Shown here piece by piece: positions 43,558 to 55,287 of a stretch of DNA of 64,000 nt. The notes beneath the pieces are model-generated. The model saw only the letters and a program-made list of their open reading frames with translations. It did no database searches and had not been told where the DNA came from. The stretch comes from Macrothele yani (lineage: Eukaryota > Arthropoda > Arachnida > Araneae > Macrothelidae), in the NCBI GenBank assembly GCA_039090855.1, contig CM077034.1, positions 228,186,701-228,250,700 on the forward strand, in the 5' to 3' direction. Both the position numbers and the translations under genes were made by a program. Within the stretch, counting starts at the first letter, position 1, and every line of letters begins with the position of its first letter.

Positions 43558-44587
43558 TGAGGGAACTTCTGCTTTACGAGTTTGAACTCAGTCATAAAGC
43601 TACTCAAATAACACTAAACATTTGTCATGCGAAAAATGGAAGGTTCCGTGGGCCACAGCACTAAACCGGATGGTTTAAGAAATTTCACTCACGTGACACA
43701 AACCTCGACGAACAGCCAAGGTCAGGTAAGCCGCGAACCATGGTTTTGGAGACCATGGCACAGGCCGTAGAGGCAAATTCGACAACCAGCACTCGAAGAT
43801 TATCAGACGAACCGTGCATATCACAGATCACCGTCGTTAATCACCTTCAGGACTTCGGCAAAGTCTACAGGTGCTGACCACATTTTCCCTCATGAACTGA
43901 TACCAGATGAAGCAAATAGCCGAGTGGAAGTGGGCACGGAACTCCTAGAAAAGCCACGTGATGAAAGTTTCATCAAAAGAATTGTTAGTGCGATGAGAAG
44001 TGGGTCTGTTTCCATAATCCTAACACACAACAGCAGTGGTTGACCCGTGATAGCTTCCAAAACCTGTTGCGAAATGCGGGCGCTTCAAGCACCAAGTGAT
44101 GCTCTGTGTCTGGTGGAATTTCGAGGATATAATTCATTACGAATTTGTTCCAGATGGCCGCACCGTCAACGCCAATCTCTACTCTCACCAGCTGGAGCGG
44201 ATGTATGCCATTTTGGAGAAGTACCTGGCACTGATTGATGAGATGAACAGAAAGCGCTCTCTCCTACAGCAGAACAACCCTCGGCCTCATAACGCACGGA
44301 CGACCCAGGCAAAACTCCAGGAACTTGAGGGTATCGAACTGATGCCACGCCCAGCATAGAGTCCAGACCTTGCCTCGTCGAAATATTACTTGTTCCGGTC
44401 CATGGCCCACTTCCTTTACGGGCGGCACTTCAGCAACCAGGAGGAGGTAGCAGCTGGGGTGAAGCAGTGCTTTGACTCGAAGAACAATAGCCGGTACCGC
44501 CGCAGAATTGAAGAACTGGCAGACAGATGGCTAGGAGGTGCAACACGATGGCCTTATACATTGAATGCTAGTCAGCTTTCGTCGTAA
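43558..44587 (+). pseudogene. Mariner transposase, degenerate
   Basis: Plus strand. LLYEFELSHKATQITLNICH, WFKKFHSRDTNLDEQPRSGK and VEANSTTSTRRLSDEPCISQ form the N-terminal domain. LCVWWNFEDIIHYEFVPDGR, QLERMYAILEKYLALIDEMN, LLQQNNPRPHNARTTQAKLQ and FRSMAHFLYGRHFSNQEEVA form the DDD domain. The second catalytic Asp is Asn (QQNN for QQDN), and stops occur around 43880-44050 and 44358. Same family as 36.2-37.2 kb but without a 3' array. Confidence 0.88.
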
Positions 44588-44687
44588 AGGTATTTTGAAG
44601 ACATAAAGTGATCCAAATATTGCAAAACTTTCAACTCACTATCTGTACATTAAAATAACAAAAAGAAAACAAAACATTAAGACTTAC

Positions 44688-45589
44688 TTTTTCTGTTTGG
44701 GAATTAAGTTGAATGTTCATCTGCACAGGTGTCCTATCACCATTTTTATCCTCTTCTTCACCATTTTCTACACCAGAAGTCTTTATTGCTCTCCCAGGAA
44801 AATATTCATTTGATTTCCTATCTGAGTTCGATTTCTCAGCATGTTCTTCTCTGCTGTTGGACTTCGATGAAATGCCGTTAACACTACTGTGTAACTTTTT
44901 ACCTGAGTGGTAATCACCAAAGTTCAACACTGCACTGCTGTTCTCCTTATTAGAAGTCTCTGTAGTGTTACTACCATCACGTGACTTTTTACCAGAATGC
45001 CAATGACCTGAGTTCAAATGTGCAGTACTTTCTTCTGCACTGGAAGTCCTTGATGATGATATGCTGGTAATGCTATTGTGTACATTTGACGTTTTTAAGT
45101 TTGTTTCCGGAACTGTACTTTTATTTGAGGAACTTGACACTTTGGGAATTTTAAAAGGGCGTTCTACGTCATTCGACGATGTCTGCAAGTGCCTCTTGCG
45201 GATACTTTTGGCTTCACCGCTTGAACCAGTGCTGCCGCTTGAAGGACTGTCCATGTCAATCTTTCGTTCATTTTTAGTTGCGGTGCTCGTTGGTAGGCAC
45301 TTTTTCATTTTTTGGAGTGCAGCTTCGGAGCTTGTGGCTGCAATTTTTTATGGAAACCTTGTACTTAGGAGGTTTCTCACTAGTGCTCCCTGCTTCTTTC
45401 TCACGTTCACTTTTGGAACTGTTACTATCACATCTTACTTTTGCAGACAAACTTAGACTTTTTTCTTTCACGTTCAGAGATCCATCTCTGCCAATGGTAA
45501 TATTTCTTCTACACGTAAGGGCGTTCTGGTTTTCCAGGATATTATCCAGCAGATTAAGTCCAGAAGATGAAGCTAAACCACATGGATTC
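44688..45589 (-). CDS. Large exon of PHRF1/SCAF-like nuclear protein
   Basis: Minus strand, 902 bp. Acceptor: a T-rich tract plus TAG before 45589. Donor: AAAAA|GTAAGT at 44687. It reads GLNLLDNILENQNALTCRRN, ITIGRDGSLNVKEK, then a Ser/Lys-rich low-complexity region (KSIRKRHLQTSSNDVERPFK, GHWHSGKKS and GDYHSGKKL as a short internal repeat). No domain beyond disorder is visible; the link to PHRF1 comes from the following exon. One frameshift near 45300, beside 'aaaaaatgaaaaag', separates two otherwise open frames. It is the longest host-like frame in the window and not similar to any transposon I know. Confidence 0.6.
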
Positions 45590-45960
45590 CTAAAAAAAGA
45601 CAAAAAAATATATTTTTACTATGTGTAAAAAGACTCTGCCAACTTTGAAGAACTGAAATCTGTAAAAAAATTTCAGAGAATGTTTAATTGATATCTTCGA
45701 TTTACAGATGTATCAAATGCATTGATTAAATGTATCAAACATATCAGTTAATAGGGTATTTACTATGTAAATGATTTGCCAATTTTAATCAGATTTGCTA
45801 TAAGAAAGATAACTCACATTATTTTATGCTCACAACGATCAAAATGCATTCAATACCTATAATTATCTCATCAGTATAATATTATTAGAATACCAACACC
45901 TGGAAAAAAGATTCATTTGTAACTGAGAAATTGCATATTGCATATAAATTTTGTGCCAAC
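45590..45960. other. AT-rich, probably intronic
   Basis: Upstream of the exon acceptor. No further exon recognised. Confidence 0.4.
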
Positions 45961-45990
45961 AGGTTAGAATACCTTTGAAAAATGCAATTT

Positions 45991-46471
45991 TTAAAAAGAA
46001 CAAATTTTTTGAAGATGACAATCCGTTTTTTGGTGTAAACATGACAAGGATGATAAGTCAGACAATATCCGAAAACTTGAAAAGTTCGTCGTCCTGGAGT
46101 GGGAATCGAACCTGTCTCTCAGATAGCGCCTGGGTATGCTAATCACTGCACCACCCAGAACGACAAAAGTCTCAAGTTTCCGATTAATTTGAGTATAACC
46201 ATCGCAGGATTTGCTAGTCGAAGCAACTGGCATTCATGTTCAGCGAACCTGGAGATTAAGAATCCTATCCCGTGATTACCCGGAGGAGCAGATAAATCAT
46301 GAATGGAATACGGGATTAAATAAACCGCATACCATACAAATTTTTCGAAGATGACAATCCGTTTATTGGTGCAATTATGACAAGGATTCCAGTTTTCCGA
46401 TGTTATCTGACTTACCATCCTTGTCAGATTTACACCAAAAAAATGATTGTCATCTTCAAAAAATTTGTATG
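45991..46471. mobile_element. Composite inverted-repeat element with tRNA-like core
   Basis: About 75-bp arms ('caaattttttgaagatgaca' at 46000; its complement ending near 46470) enclose a tRNA-like segment and a third, direct arm copy at 46336-46390. Flanked by a direct repeat of about 29 bp beginning 'gttagaatacctttgaaaaa' (45963 and, split by a SINE, 46471/46710). Confidence 0.75.
46086..46166 (-). repeat. tRNA-like SINE head (family B)
   Basis: The minus strand reads GTCGTTCTGGGTGGTGCAGT with an A-box-like GGTGCAGTGATTAG and B box GGTTCGATTCC, closing AGGACGACG. Not a functional tRNA: the anticodon arm is not convincing and the segment is embedded in the composite element. Confidence 0.65.
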
Positions 46472-46482
46472 TTAGAATACCT

Positions 46483-46709
46483 TTTTTTTTTTTTTTTTTT
46501 TGATTGGAATTTTAACGACCACCGTGAGCAACTCAATGGGCTATAAGCAGTCGCCCGTCCCTAATTTAGGGTCACTGGTTCCAGGGAAGGGAGAGAGGCA
46601 GTGCCGTAAGACAAACACAACATCCATGCCTGAGCGGGATTCGAACCCGGACCCTTACGGACGAATGATCAGAGGCCAACGCCTTAGACCACTGCGCCAC
46701 CGGGGCGGC
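46483..46709 (-). mobile_element. tRNA-derived SINE, family A, copy 3
   Basis: Minus orientation, poly-T at the left. Target-site duplication gaatacc(ttt) on both sides. Inserted inside the right-hand direct repeat of the composite element, so it is younger than that element. Confidence 0.9.
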
Positions 46710-47195
46710 GAATACCTTTGAAAAATGCAATTTTCGGTCTGTGGGGCTAATATCTTCCATCTCTCTCTCTCTCTTTGATCCCCCCCTCCCCCGCGCTGTC
46801 TTTACCAGTTATCGCCAATCTAAAACCTACAGCATTTCTCCTGTGTCTCTCTCATTAAGACTATGAGCAAATAGGGTTGGAAAAGTAGAAACGGCTGAAA
46901 TTATGATCACGTAAATCAGAACATACAGGAACGATGGGTGCTTGAGGACACATAGTATCCCTCAAAATTGCAGTGACTTGAAAAAAAAAGGAAGAAACAA
47001 AAATGAAATCTGTAAAACTAGACGATACCCGTTGGAATCGACAGTTTGTTTATGTTTTGTTTTTTTGGGGGTTTTTTTTTAAAAGAATAAACTCCTATGA
47101 AACAACAAATGTAAATTTTATTTGATTGACAAATTCATTCAACCACTTCAATAAAGACAATAGTCCAGGTTCGTGATATTTTTTTCTTCTTTTGA
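46710..47195. other. Spacer with CT microsatellite
   Basis: (CT)n at 46758-46776. No gene is supported. Confidence 0.5.
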
Positions 47196-47196
47196 C

Positions 47197-47403
47197 TGAA
47201 AGTTTAATGGCCACCATAAGCAACTCAATGGGATATAAGGTGTCGCCCATCCCTTATTTATGGGTCAGTGGTTCCAGGAAAGGGACCGAACCAGTGCCGT
47301 AAGACAAACACAACATTCATGCCTCAGTGAGATTCGAACCCGAGCCTTCACGAAAGAATCATCATAAGCCAGCGCCTAGACCACTTTCGCCACCAGGGCG
47401 GCC
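47197..47403 (-). mobile_element. tRNA-derived SINE, family A, old copy 4
   Basis: Recognisable body and head (GATTCGAACCCGAG, 'cgccaccagggcggcc'), but with many substitutions and no clear target-site duplication. The most diverged copy of the family here. Confidence 0.85.
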
Positions 47404-47906
47404 ATTTTCGTAATGAGCATCACGATTGCACCCTTTTTTAGTCGTAAAATTTGAGGCGGAAGTCAACTCATCTCGATCGTGTGCCAAAATTCAACTGGAT
47501 AGTTCACTCCTCGTATTTCCAAAGGGCAAAGTTCTGTAGCTATTTTCTTCACAATTGACGCGTTCCCAAGGATGAAACTTTGAACATCGATAAAAATAAG
47601 TTCATTTTATACCCTAGTATAATTAATATGTTCTGAAATTTAACCATAATTACGTAATCCAGCATTTGTTTGTCTACTGACGTCATCAATGTACAGATCC
47701 CGCTATCTATTTTCTGATCTTAACACCACCAAAGGAAAACTAATTGATTTTTAATAAAATTATGGATACGTTTTAGGAAATATTATGTACAATAGGCCAT
47801 AATATAAAGTTACCTTTATTGATGTTCAAATTTTAATTTTTGGGAACACATTAAGTATGCAGAAAATGGATACAGAAGGTTGATCATTGGAAATACAAGG
47901 CAAAGA

Positions 47907-48128
47907 TTTTTTTTTTTGTATTGGAGGTTTAACGACCACCGTAAGCAACTCAATGGGCTATAAGCAGTCGCCCGTCCCTAATTTAGGGTCACTGGTTCCA
48001 GGGAAAGGAGAGAGCCAGGGCCGTAAGACAAACACAACATCCATGCCTCACCGGGATTCGAACCCGGACCCCTTCTGACGAATGATCAGAAGCCAACGCC
48101 TTAGACCACTGCGCCACCGGGGCGGCGG
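47907..48128 (-). mobile_element. tRNA-derived SINE, family A, copy 5
   Basis: Target-site duplication ggcaaagatttt. The empty site is visible in units 2-4 ('aaggcaaagattttaggtgg'). Confidence 0.93.
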
Positions 48129-48826
48129 CAAAGATTTTAGATGGATCCACCTTAACTGCGTAAGGCTTAAAAATCGAATTCACACCAGCCCCACACGAAA
48201 GGACTAGAGTCAACGATGATAATTACGAAAAACTATGGAAACAACTTCCTATTTTGCTCGGATGCCTAAGTTACTGTTCCTTTTATTACAGATTATTATC
48301 AATTATATTTTCGTCTTAACGATTACCGACATTTATCGCGACGATAGCGTACAGTCAGATTTTTTCTTGGTGCTTGACGATAATGGAATCGTCTGATTTT
48401 AGGGATGCAGCAAGCATTTCCCGGGTTTTAACTCATGCGATTTGCAGCAAGGGAGCAGGCGAAAGGTTCGGTAATATTCTTATCATAGGGCGGAACCGTG
48501 GCAGTAAACATTGCTTCATCTGAAATGGGTAAGGGGGCTTCTTTGTCTCTTAAGTGATCCTTCTTAAGGGAACAGTGAGATCCCACTACCCAGGGATTGT
48601 GTCCCCAGCAAGCAATGTGAGACAAGAATGGAGTGGGTTGGGGATGAACCAAAGGTTGGGGCTACCGTAGCAGTGGCGGCTCGTGGTTGGAAAAATAGGT
48701 GAAGAGGTACAAGAGCAGTATGAAAAGATATCTACTGTCTAGAATGAAAATCCCTTGATGAGGACTTACCTATTTTTTGTATATTAAATCAATTTTTTCT
48801 TCCTTTTAAAGCTGCAAATTTGTCGA

Positions 48827-50831
48827 TTATGTCGTCATAAGATGGTTATAAGGTTGTTTCTTCGTAAGCATCAACAAAATGTCTTCCTGAATAGAAATAT
48901 TTACCAAAGAAGCAAGTCTATCTTGGGAACTAGTGTTTCTTGAGCAAGTTTGTATTCTTTTAAGAAAACTTCTTTCCGCTGGCACACTTGTAGATGGAAT
49001 TGTTAAACTGAGGAAAAGCAATTTATAATCTTCTGTAAAAATGTCTTTGTCTATGTGAAACACTCGAAGGAGTTCTTGAGTCAGTATATTCCTTAATTTT
49101 TAATCGGCATATACAGGAATCAGTTCATTTTGAAGGCGCTGGTGTTTAGTAAATATGTTTCTGTAAAAATGTAGATTATCAAGAGCACGAGAGGGAAAGC
49201 ATGCATTAATTTATTCGAATTTGGTTGTGTCAGCAAGTCAGACAAATTGAAGTTTCTTACAGTCTTGAAATCTTATATTCATTTCCATAAGAATGTGGTC
49301 CAAAATTTCAAAATACAATTGTTTATAATTTTGAAAAAATGTTTCTTGTGTAAGAGCAGCATATTCCCGTGCTTATTTCTGTGATTTTCCTAGCTTTTCC
49401 AAACTTTGTTTCAAATAACTCATCGTTCTTTTTATGGCTGAAAATTTCACGAGGTTTTTTTTTAATTTGAGTTACACAATAATTTATGCTTAGTCATTTT
49501 TTCTTCAAAAAGTTCGAATAATAGATCGGTGTAGACAAAAATGTAAATTCGAAAGTGTTCATATCATGCAAAAAACCCTTGGCAAAATGAATTGATTTTT
49601 TGTCTGATTATTCGCTATTCGTCAGAAATCCGAACACTTCCTTTAATTTATCCCAATCTTCAACAACTACACTTACTAATTTCGAAGCGAAGAACCATCG
49701 AGTTTATGTTATGGTTGGTCTGGTTCTTGCGGTTGTTGATATAAGTGTATAAGACCGTTTCGCAGAATGGTGAACAAACGAAGCAATTCCACTGAGGCTT
49801 GCAAAAAGTTTTCGACACTTACAAATTTTAGAAAAACTCGGGTGTAATACAAAATTCAAACGATGAACTAAGCAATGAACAAAAACAGCTTGAGAAGCTT
49901 TATCCTTGACTTTTTTTTCTGTAGCACATTTAAGTGCCCAGACATACTTCCCCGGCGTAACATTGTCCTATTTATTTGTGTTGGTAATCAGACTGTTCCA
50001 AAATTTTGTCTAGCATTTTGTATAAAGCTCCTGACGTTTTATCTTCATTCACATCACGGAAACCCAAAAATCCCTCAACCAATACACCTTCCGAATCAAC
50101 AATAAAAAATTATTTAATTTTTGACGTGATCGTTTATATATTCAGAAATACATTAAATTAATTCATTTGGAATAGTTTTTTTATCATTTCGCATTGATTT
50201 TCAATTTCTAAAGAACTTCTTTTGAACAATGAAAGTAATTCAATGAAATTTCTACGATTTATCGAGCTCACGCTTTCGTCATGGATATGGAATGCTAGTT
50301 CTTATTTGCTCAAATACAGTATAGACTAATATTGCATCAATCACTGTCTGCAGGAAAAGTCTATTTAAACGAACGTTTTCGTTAAAATGCGTTTTCAAAA
50401 GCCTAGCATTCTTCCTCAGGGCATTGGCAATGGTGTTTTGAATTGTATCAAAATTCTTGAACATTAATCCGCATTTCAGGTGTTCGCTAAAATCACGATG
50501 TTCATGAAGTGACCGTGTTACGCTTAATAAATCTGAGAATCCGTCTTTATTCCACGCCGAAGGTATATTACTAAAAAAGTAAGAAGGGCCAAAAAATTAA
50601 CGCAGAAGTGCTGCAAATCCATTTATATTCAGTACACCAACAGTTTGTAAAATTAATATTGTTAGATTTACCGCTCTTCTTGATTTCGTTCTTGGCAATA
50701 ACTGTCAGTGAATCCGTCGTTCGTCCTTGAAGCAAAATGTCTCTTTTATCTTCATAATTCCACAGATTAAATGGAGTTTGCAATAAATTACAAACAATAT
50801 CGTCCACAGGATGCATACTAAAAACTATCAC
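48827..50831 (-). pseudogene. hAT (ZMYM1-like) transposase remnant
   Basis: Minus strand, multiple frames. The N-terminal piece DIVCNLLQTPFNLWNYEDKR (50.8 kb), a middle piece (NALRKNARLLKTHFNENVRL, LFLQTVIDAILVYTVFEQIR at 50.4 kb), and the C-terminal dimerisation region SLTIPSTSVPAERSFLKRIQ, SQDRLASLVNISIQEDIL (49.0 kb) occur in correct order. The ERSF motif is the hallmark of hATC. The TTF zinc finger and most of the catalytic core are frameshifted or lost. Confidence 0.85.
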
Positions 50832-51080
50832 AACCAGTTAAATTGTACACAAACCTAAAATATCAGTTAAAGCTTTCAACAAATAATCACAAAGCACGAA
50901 AGAACAAATTCCTTTTGGAAAGTAATGCACCACAGCACCTTAAAGGAAAAAGCCCTAGCAGATTGCAAGGTACCCTGGTAGTCCGCCCGCTCCAGCGTGA
51001 TCTCTCACGACTTTACGCTCAAAAACTGAAAGATGCAGAGGTCAGGCGCATGAAGCTGGAACACTTCACTTGAGCGAGCA

Positions 51081-51116
51081 GATTGGGGAGGGTGACGTCA
51101 CGGTTACCATGGCAAC
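51081..51116 (-). promoter_or_regulatory. CCAAT / CRE / X-box cluster at hAT 5' end
   Basis: Within 36 bp: ATTGG (51082-51086, an inverted CCAAT), the palindrome TGACGTCA (51093-51100) and GTTACCATGGCAAC (51103-51116), one base from the palindromic RFX X-box. It lies upstream of the minus-strand transposase start, in the expected promoter position. The binding-site assignments are by motif only. Confidence 0.5.
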
Positions 51117-52487
51117 TCGGCGGAAAACTGTAGACTTCAAAGCATTCTCATTTCGGGTCTTCACTTGCACTGTTTTGCGCATAAGGATTTGTTTTCCGTA
51201 CTGAGCGCACCATGCGAATTAATATCTATTCAAAATTTTGAGTATTTTGGAACTGAATAAAGGCAAAAAAGAATATATTATCAAAAAATACTGAATAAAA
51301 CTTTGTTTTGAGTAAAATAGGGGAAGAGGCACTGCACCTACTTCACTTGAAAAGCCGCCACTGTAATCATGGTAATGGGTCCTAACAACTTAGCCCCTCA
51401 CGGAACACGTGACTGGGGAAGTTTTCGTCTGTTGTCTCTGAGCATAGAAAATCGCCCCGTTCGACTGGTCGCACCGAAAATTCTTGCAACCCCCCCCCCG
51501 CCAAAAGAAAGCAAGGTGAATCCATTATCATCAAGTGCCAAGTAAAAAACAATCCCGCAATACGTGACATTGTTTGTTAAAGGTAACTCCGCTACAGAAC
51601 GATCGCCGACTTGTTTTTACCTCCTACGGAATTACACTATCACAAGTTAAAACTAAACATCGTTTACACTAATTAGTAAAAGAACAAATGACATAGTGAA
51701 ATTAGTAGTAAGCAAGTAAATTCTTCTTTGAAAGTCATAGCTGCTTTAAGAGGTCTACACAGGAATTATGAGTTCTCAAGAGACTAGAATGGAGCTGCAT
51801 GAAAGTGTCAGTATTCGTTTGTCTGGTACTTTGTATTGCTTTGTGGATCTAACATCTGAATATCAGAGAACAGCTTACTGACATGTATATGTATGTAACT
51901 AATTAAATATTAACACGAGTTTTTCTCTCATTACTAAAACTTGAAAATCAACTGAATCCAGATCATGTCCTTCGAGTCTTCAATAAGGAAATCTGATGTC
52001 TGAACACAATGAAGTGTTTTCAGAGAAGTTTATTTAAGAAAAACCAATACAGTTTTAAGGACAATCTGACTTTCACGATAAACTGTTGTAATTGTGTACT
52101 GCATGCTCGGACACTTTCGCGTACTCATTACGATTATTCATATTTCAAATGCTTTGCAGTTATTAAAGTCCATCGCGGAAGTTTAGGCACAAATAAATAT
52201 CGACGCTAAAACGTAAAAGTTCCTAGAAAAGAAACATGAATATAGAAAAACATATGAAACACTTCAAACTGCGTCACCCTGCGAAATGGAAATCCAAAAC
52301 GTGCAATGGGTATAAATACGAGTATACGCTCATTGTGTGAAAGGAGTTGTTCTCAAAAGAACTTCGTCCGAACGCTTTCATTTTTTTTAATCACTTAGAT
52401 TAGAAAAAACAAACAATGATTTCGCATTATGTAAAGATACTTTTGTCCAACTTCAAACAAATGCGCAATCATTTTTTTAAACAAAGC

Positions 52488-52706
52488 TTTTTTTTTGATT
52501 GGAGGTTTAACGACCACCGTGAGCAACTCAATGGGCTATAAGCAGTCGCCCGTCCCTAATTTAGGGTCACTGGTTCCAGGGAAGGGAGAGAGCCAGTGCC
52601 GTAAGAAAAACACAACATCCATGCCTGATCGGGATTCGAACCCGCACCCCTTACGGACGAATGATCAGAGGCCAACGCCTTAGACCACTGCGCCACCGGG
52701 GCGGCG
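52488..52706 (-). mobile_element. tRNA-derived SINE, family A, copy 6
   Basis: Target-site duplication aaacaaagctt. Empty sites in units 2 and 3 ('ttaaacaaagttttaaaata'). Confidence 0.93.
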
Positions 52707-54775
52707 AAACAAAGCTTGGAAATATCAAATTTCGTCTTGATCGGTTAAACACTTTCAGCGCCATTTCTTTCTTAAGAAAAAAAGAAAACTTCCCGAAGGT
52801 AACTTCAGTTTTGCTGCATTTAATGGCACCAAAAGAGGAGGTATTCCCGAGATATACATAGTTTCAAATATGTAAAAAGCTGATAAATACAAATGCATAA
52901 CTTTGCCACGTTATCTTATAATTCTTGAAGCACTGTTACGGTGCTTATTAATATTCTTTTATATTGCTATATTAGAATAAAATTAGTTTACCGAAGAAAA
53001 TAAAATGTTTCTAGCCTCCTCGAATTTACCACAAGCTGTGTCCCTGCCAGCCGTATTTCACCCAGGCGAACAAGAAAAACAAACAAAAAGACAAAAAAAA
53101 AAAAAGAAAAAATTAGAAGGTTTGACAGATCCTATTCCACCTTATTTTTCCTCCTAAGGGTCCCATCTCAGCTTCACCAGAAGTGTTCTCGCAACGAAGT
53201 TTATCTCTGCCTTTCTAGGTTCGATGAAACGTCTTTCTCCCAACCAGTCAGTTCGAAATCTCAACCCCGACTTTTAAAAACCACACATGAAACCATAAAG
53301 TAAGTCTGTAACGCAGGGTTCTTAGATATCGCTTAGGTGGTGGTGGGGTCCATTCGCGATCTGTGCCCTGATTGGCCCTTTCGCTTGAAGTCACTGCCGA
53401 GGCCCGCGCAAGGGGCACGGAGCAGCACGGAGCCGAAGTGGCCGAAGCCAAACACATAGTTCATACGTAACTCAAGGCAAAGAGAAAACTTAAAAGTTAT
53501 ATGAGAAAAAGCTAAAGTTTTTCTGCGTTTAAAAGTTTTCAATTCATCACGCAATTACTAAAGAAAAGGAAAATGTCTAATTCAGAATGATTTCTTAACT
53601 AATAAAATAGAGTTCGTTTAGCGTTTGTGAAACAACAAATAAGGAATTTAAATCGGCAGAAAAAACTTCCGCTTTTGTTCTAACTTTCGCATTTTTAAAA
53701 ACTAGCGTCAGAACTATTCTCACAGACAGCTCTTTGGACATAAACTTTAGATACAAAATAAAGGTTTGTATTGAATTATACCAGAAATTAATGTTTCTTT
53801 TTCATACCGAAATTTTATTGTTTTTCTTTTACACACGGCATTGTTACTTTTTTATTATCCATTTCATATTTCGACCTCGAAATGGCGACCAATTCTAAAA
53901 ACTCCGATAGAAATAACTTTTGACATTTACTTAGAAAGTGGTTAAAATTTCTGGCATACAGCCTCTATAGTTTGACTTTCATTGCAGTAAATGAACGTTT
54001 TTGTTTAGAAAACTAAACAGTTTCTCTTCAAAACATATTCATTTCTGGAGATTCGCAAACATTTTAAGAAAAAAATTAAACAATTACGCACCGTTTTTAC
54101 GAAATAATAGGACAGAATAGTGGGGTCCTGAAGATTTATAGCAAACAAACACACAGCAACAGAAGGAATTCTTTTTGTTACCACTATTGCTATCTTATTG
54201 CGTTTACCATTTGTTGCCACGATAGTTATCTTTTCCTATCACAATAAAAATTACTCTCGCCACAATAAAAATATGACCTTATTGCTTTAAACAGAGCTAT
54301 GCCAAACCGCGTCATTTTGTTCTTTCTGAACAAAGAAAAACCCTTTCCACTCTGGCAAATATGGAGACCACCTCAAAAGTGTGGTAAAAATTAACTATAA
54401 CAATGATCTTTTTACAATTTAAAGTGGTTCTACCTAAAACCTGTTCATCGTTTATCCAAAGGGCAAAATTCTGTAGCCATTTTCTACACAATTAATGCGT
54501 TTCCAAGGAAGAACATTTTAACATCGATAAAAGTAAGTTTATTTCATAGCCTAGTATACTTAATAATTTCTAATTTTTTCACCATATTTAAGTAATCCAG
54601 CATTTGTTTGTCTACTGACGTCTTAAATGTATAGGTCGCGCTATCCATTTTCTGGCCTCAACGCCATCAAAGGAAACGGTTTTGATTTTTAATATAATTA
54701 TGGATAAGTTTTAGAAAATATTAAGTATACTAGGCTATAATACATTTATATTTATTTATGTTCAAATTTTCAATT

Positions 54776-54996
54776 GCCGCCCCCGGTGGCGCAGTGGTCT
54801 AAGGCACTGGCCTCTGTTCATTCGTCCGTAAGGGGTCCGGGTTCGAATCCCGGTTTGGCATGGATGTTGTGTTTGTCTTACGGCACTGCCTCTTTCCCTT
54901 CCCTGGAACCAGTGACCCTAAATTAGGGACGGGCGACTGCTTATAGCCCATTGAGTTGCTCACGGTGGTCGTTAAACCTCCAAAAAAAAAAAAAAT
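54776..54996 (+). mobile_element. tRNA-derived SINE, family A, copy 7
   Basis: The only plus-strand copy: GGTGGCGCAGTGGTCTAAGG (A box), GGTTCGAATCCCGG (B box), poly-A tail. Target-site duplication ttttcaatt. Empty sites in units 3 and 4. Confidence 0.95.
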
Positions 54997-55287
54997 TTTT
55001 TCAATTTTGGGAACGCATTAATTGTGCAGAAAATGACTGCAGAAGTTTGCCTATTGGAAATACAAGGCAAAGATTTTAGGTGGATCCACCTTAACTGCGC
55101 AGCGCTTAAAAATCAAACTCACACCAGCCCCACACGAAAGGACTAGAACCAACGATTAGAATTACGAAAAATTATGAAAACAACTTGCTATTTTGCTCGG
55201 ATGCCTAAGTTACTGTTCTTTTTGCTACAGATTATTATTAAATATATTTTTTCTTAACGATTACACACATTTATCGGCGTATAGTCG

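Larger units (their letters stand above)
48671..51363 (-). mobile_element. hAT transposon, 2,693 bp
   Basis: TIRs CAGTGGCGGCT at 48671 and AGCCGCCACTG ending 51363. The size equals the length excess of unit 1. Flanking 8-mers (taccgtag and aatcatgg) are decayed versions of the empty site 'taccgtggtaatgg' seen in units 2-4. CAGTGGCGGCTC is a typical hAT end. Confidence 0.92.
47519..54455. repeat. Macrosatellite unit 1 (about 3.8 kb plus 3 insertions)
   Basis: Begins at CCAAAGGGCAAA. Left of it homology to the other units fades. After removal of two SINEs and the hAT element it is about 3.8 kb. More diverged from units 2-4 than they are from one another. No conserved reading frame. Confidence 0.9.

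Noticed and set aside
5680..54860. tRNA genes at the B-box-containing segments
   Set aside because: Each is the head of a SINE with body, poly-A and target-site duplication, and lacks a credible anticodon arm.
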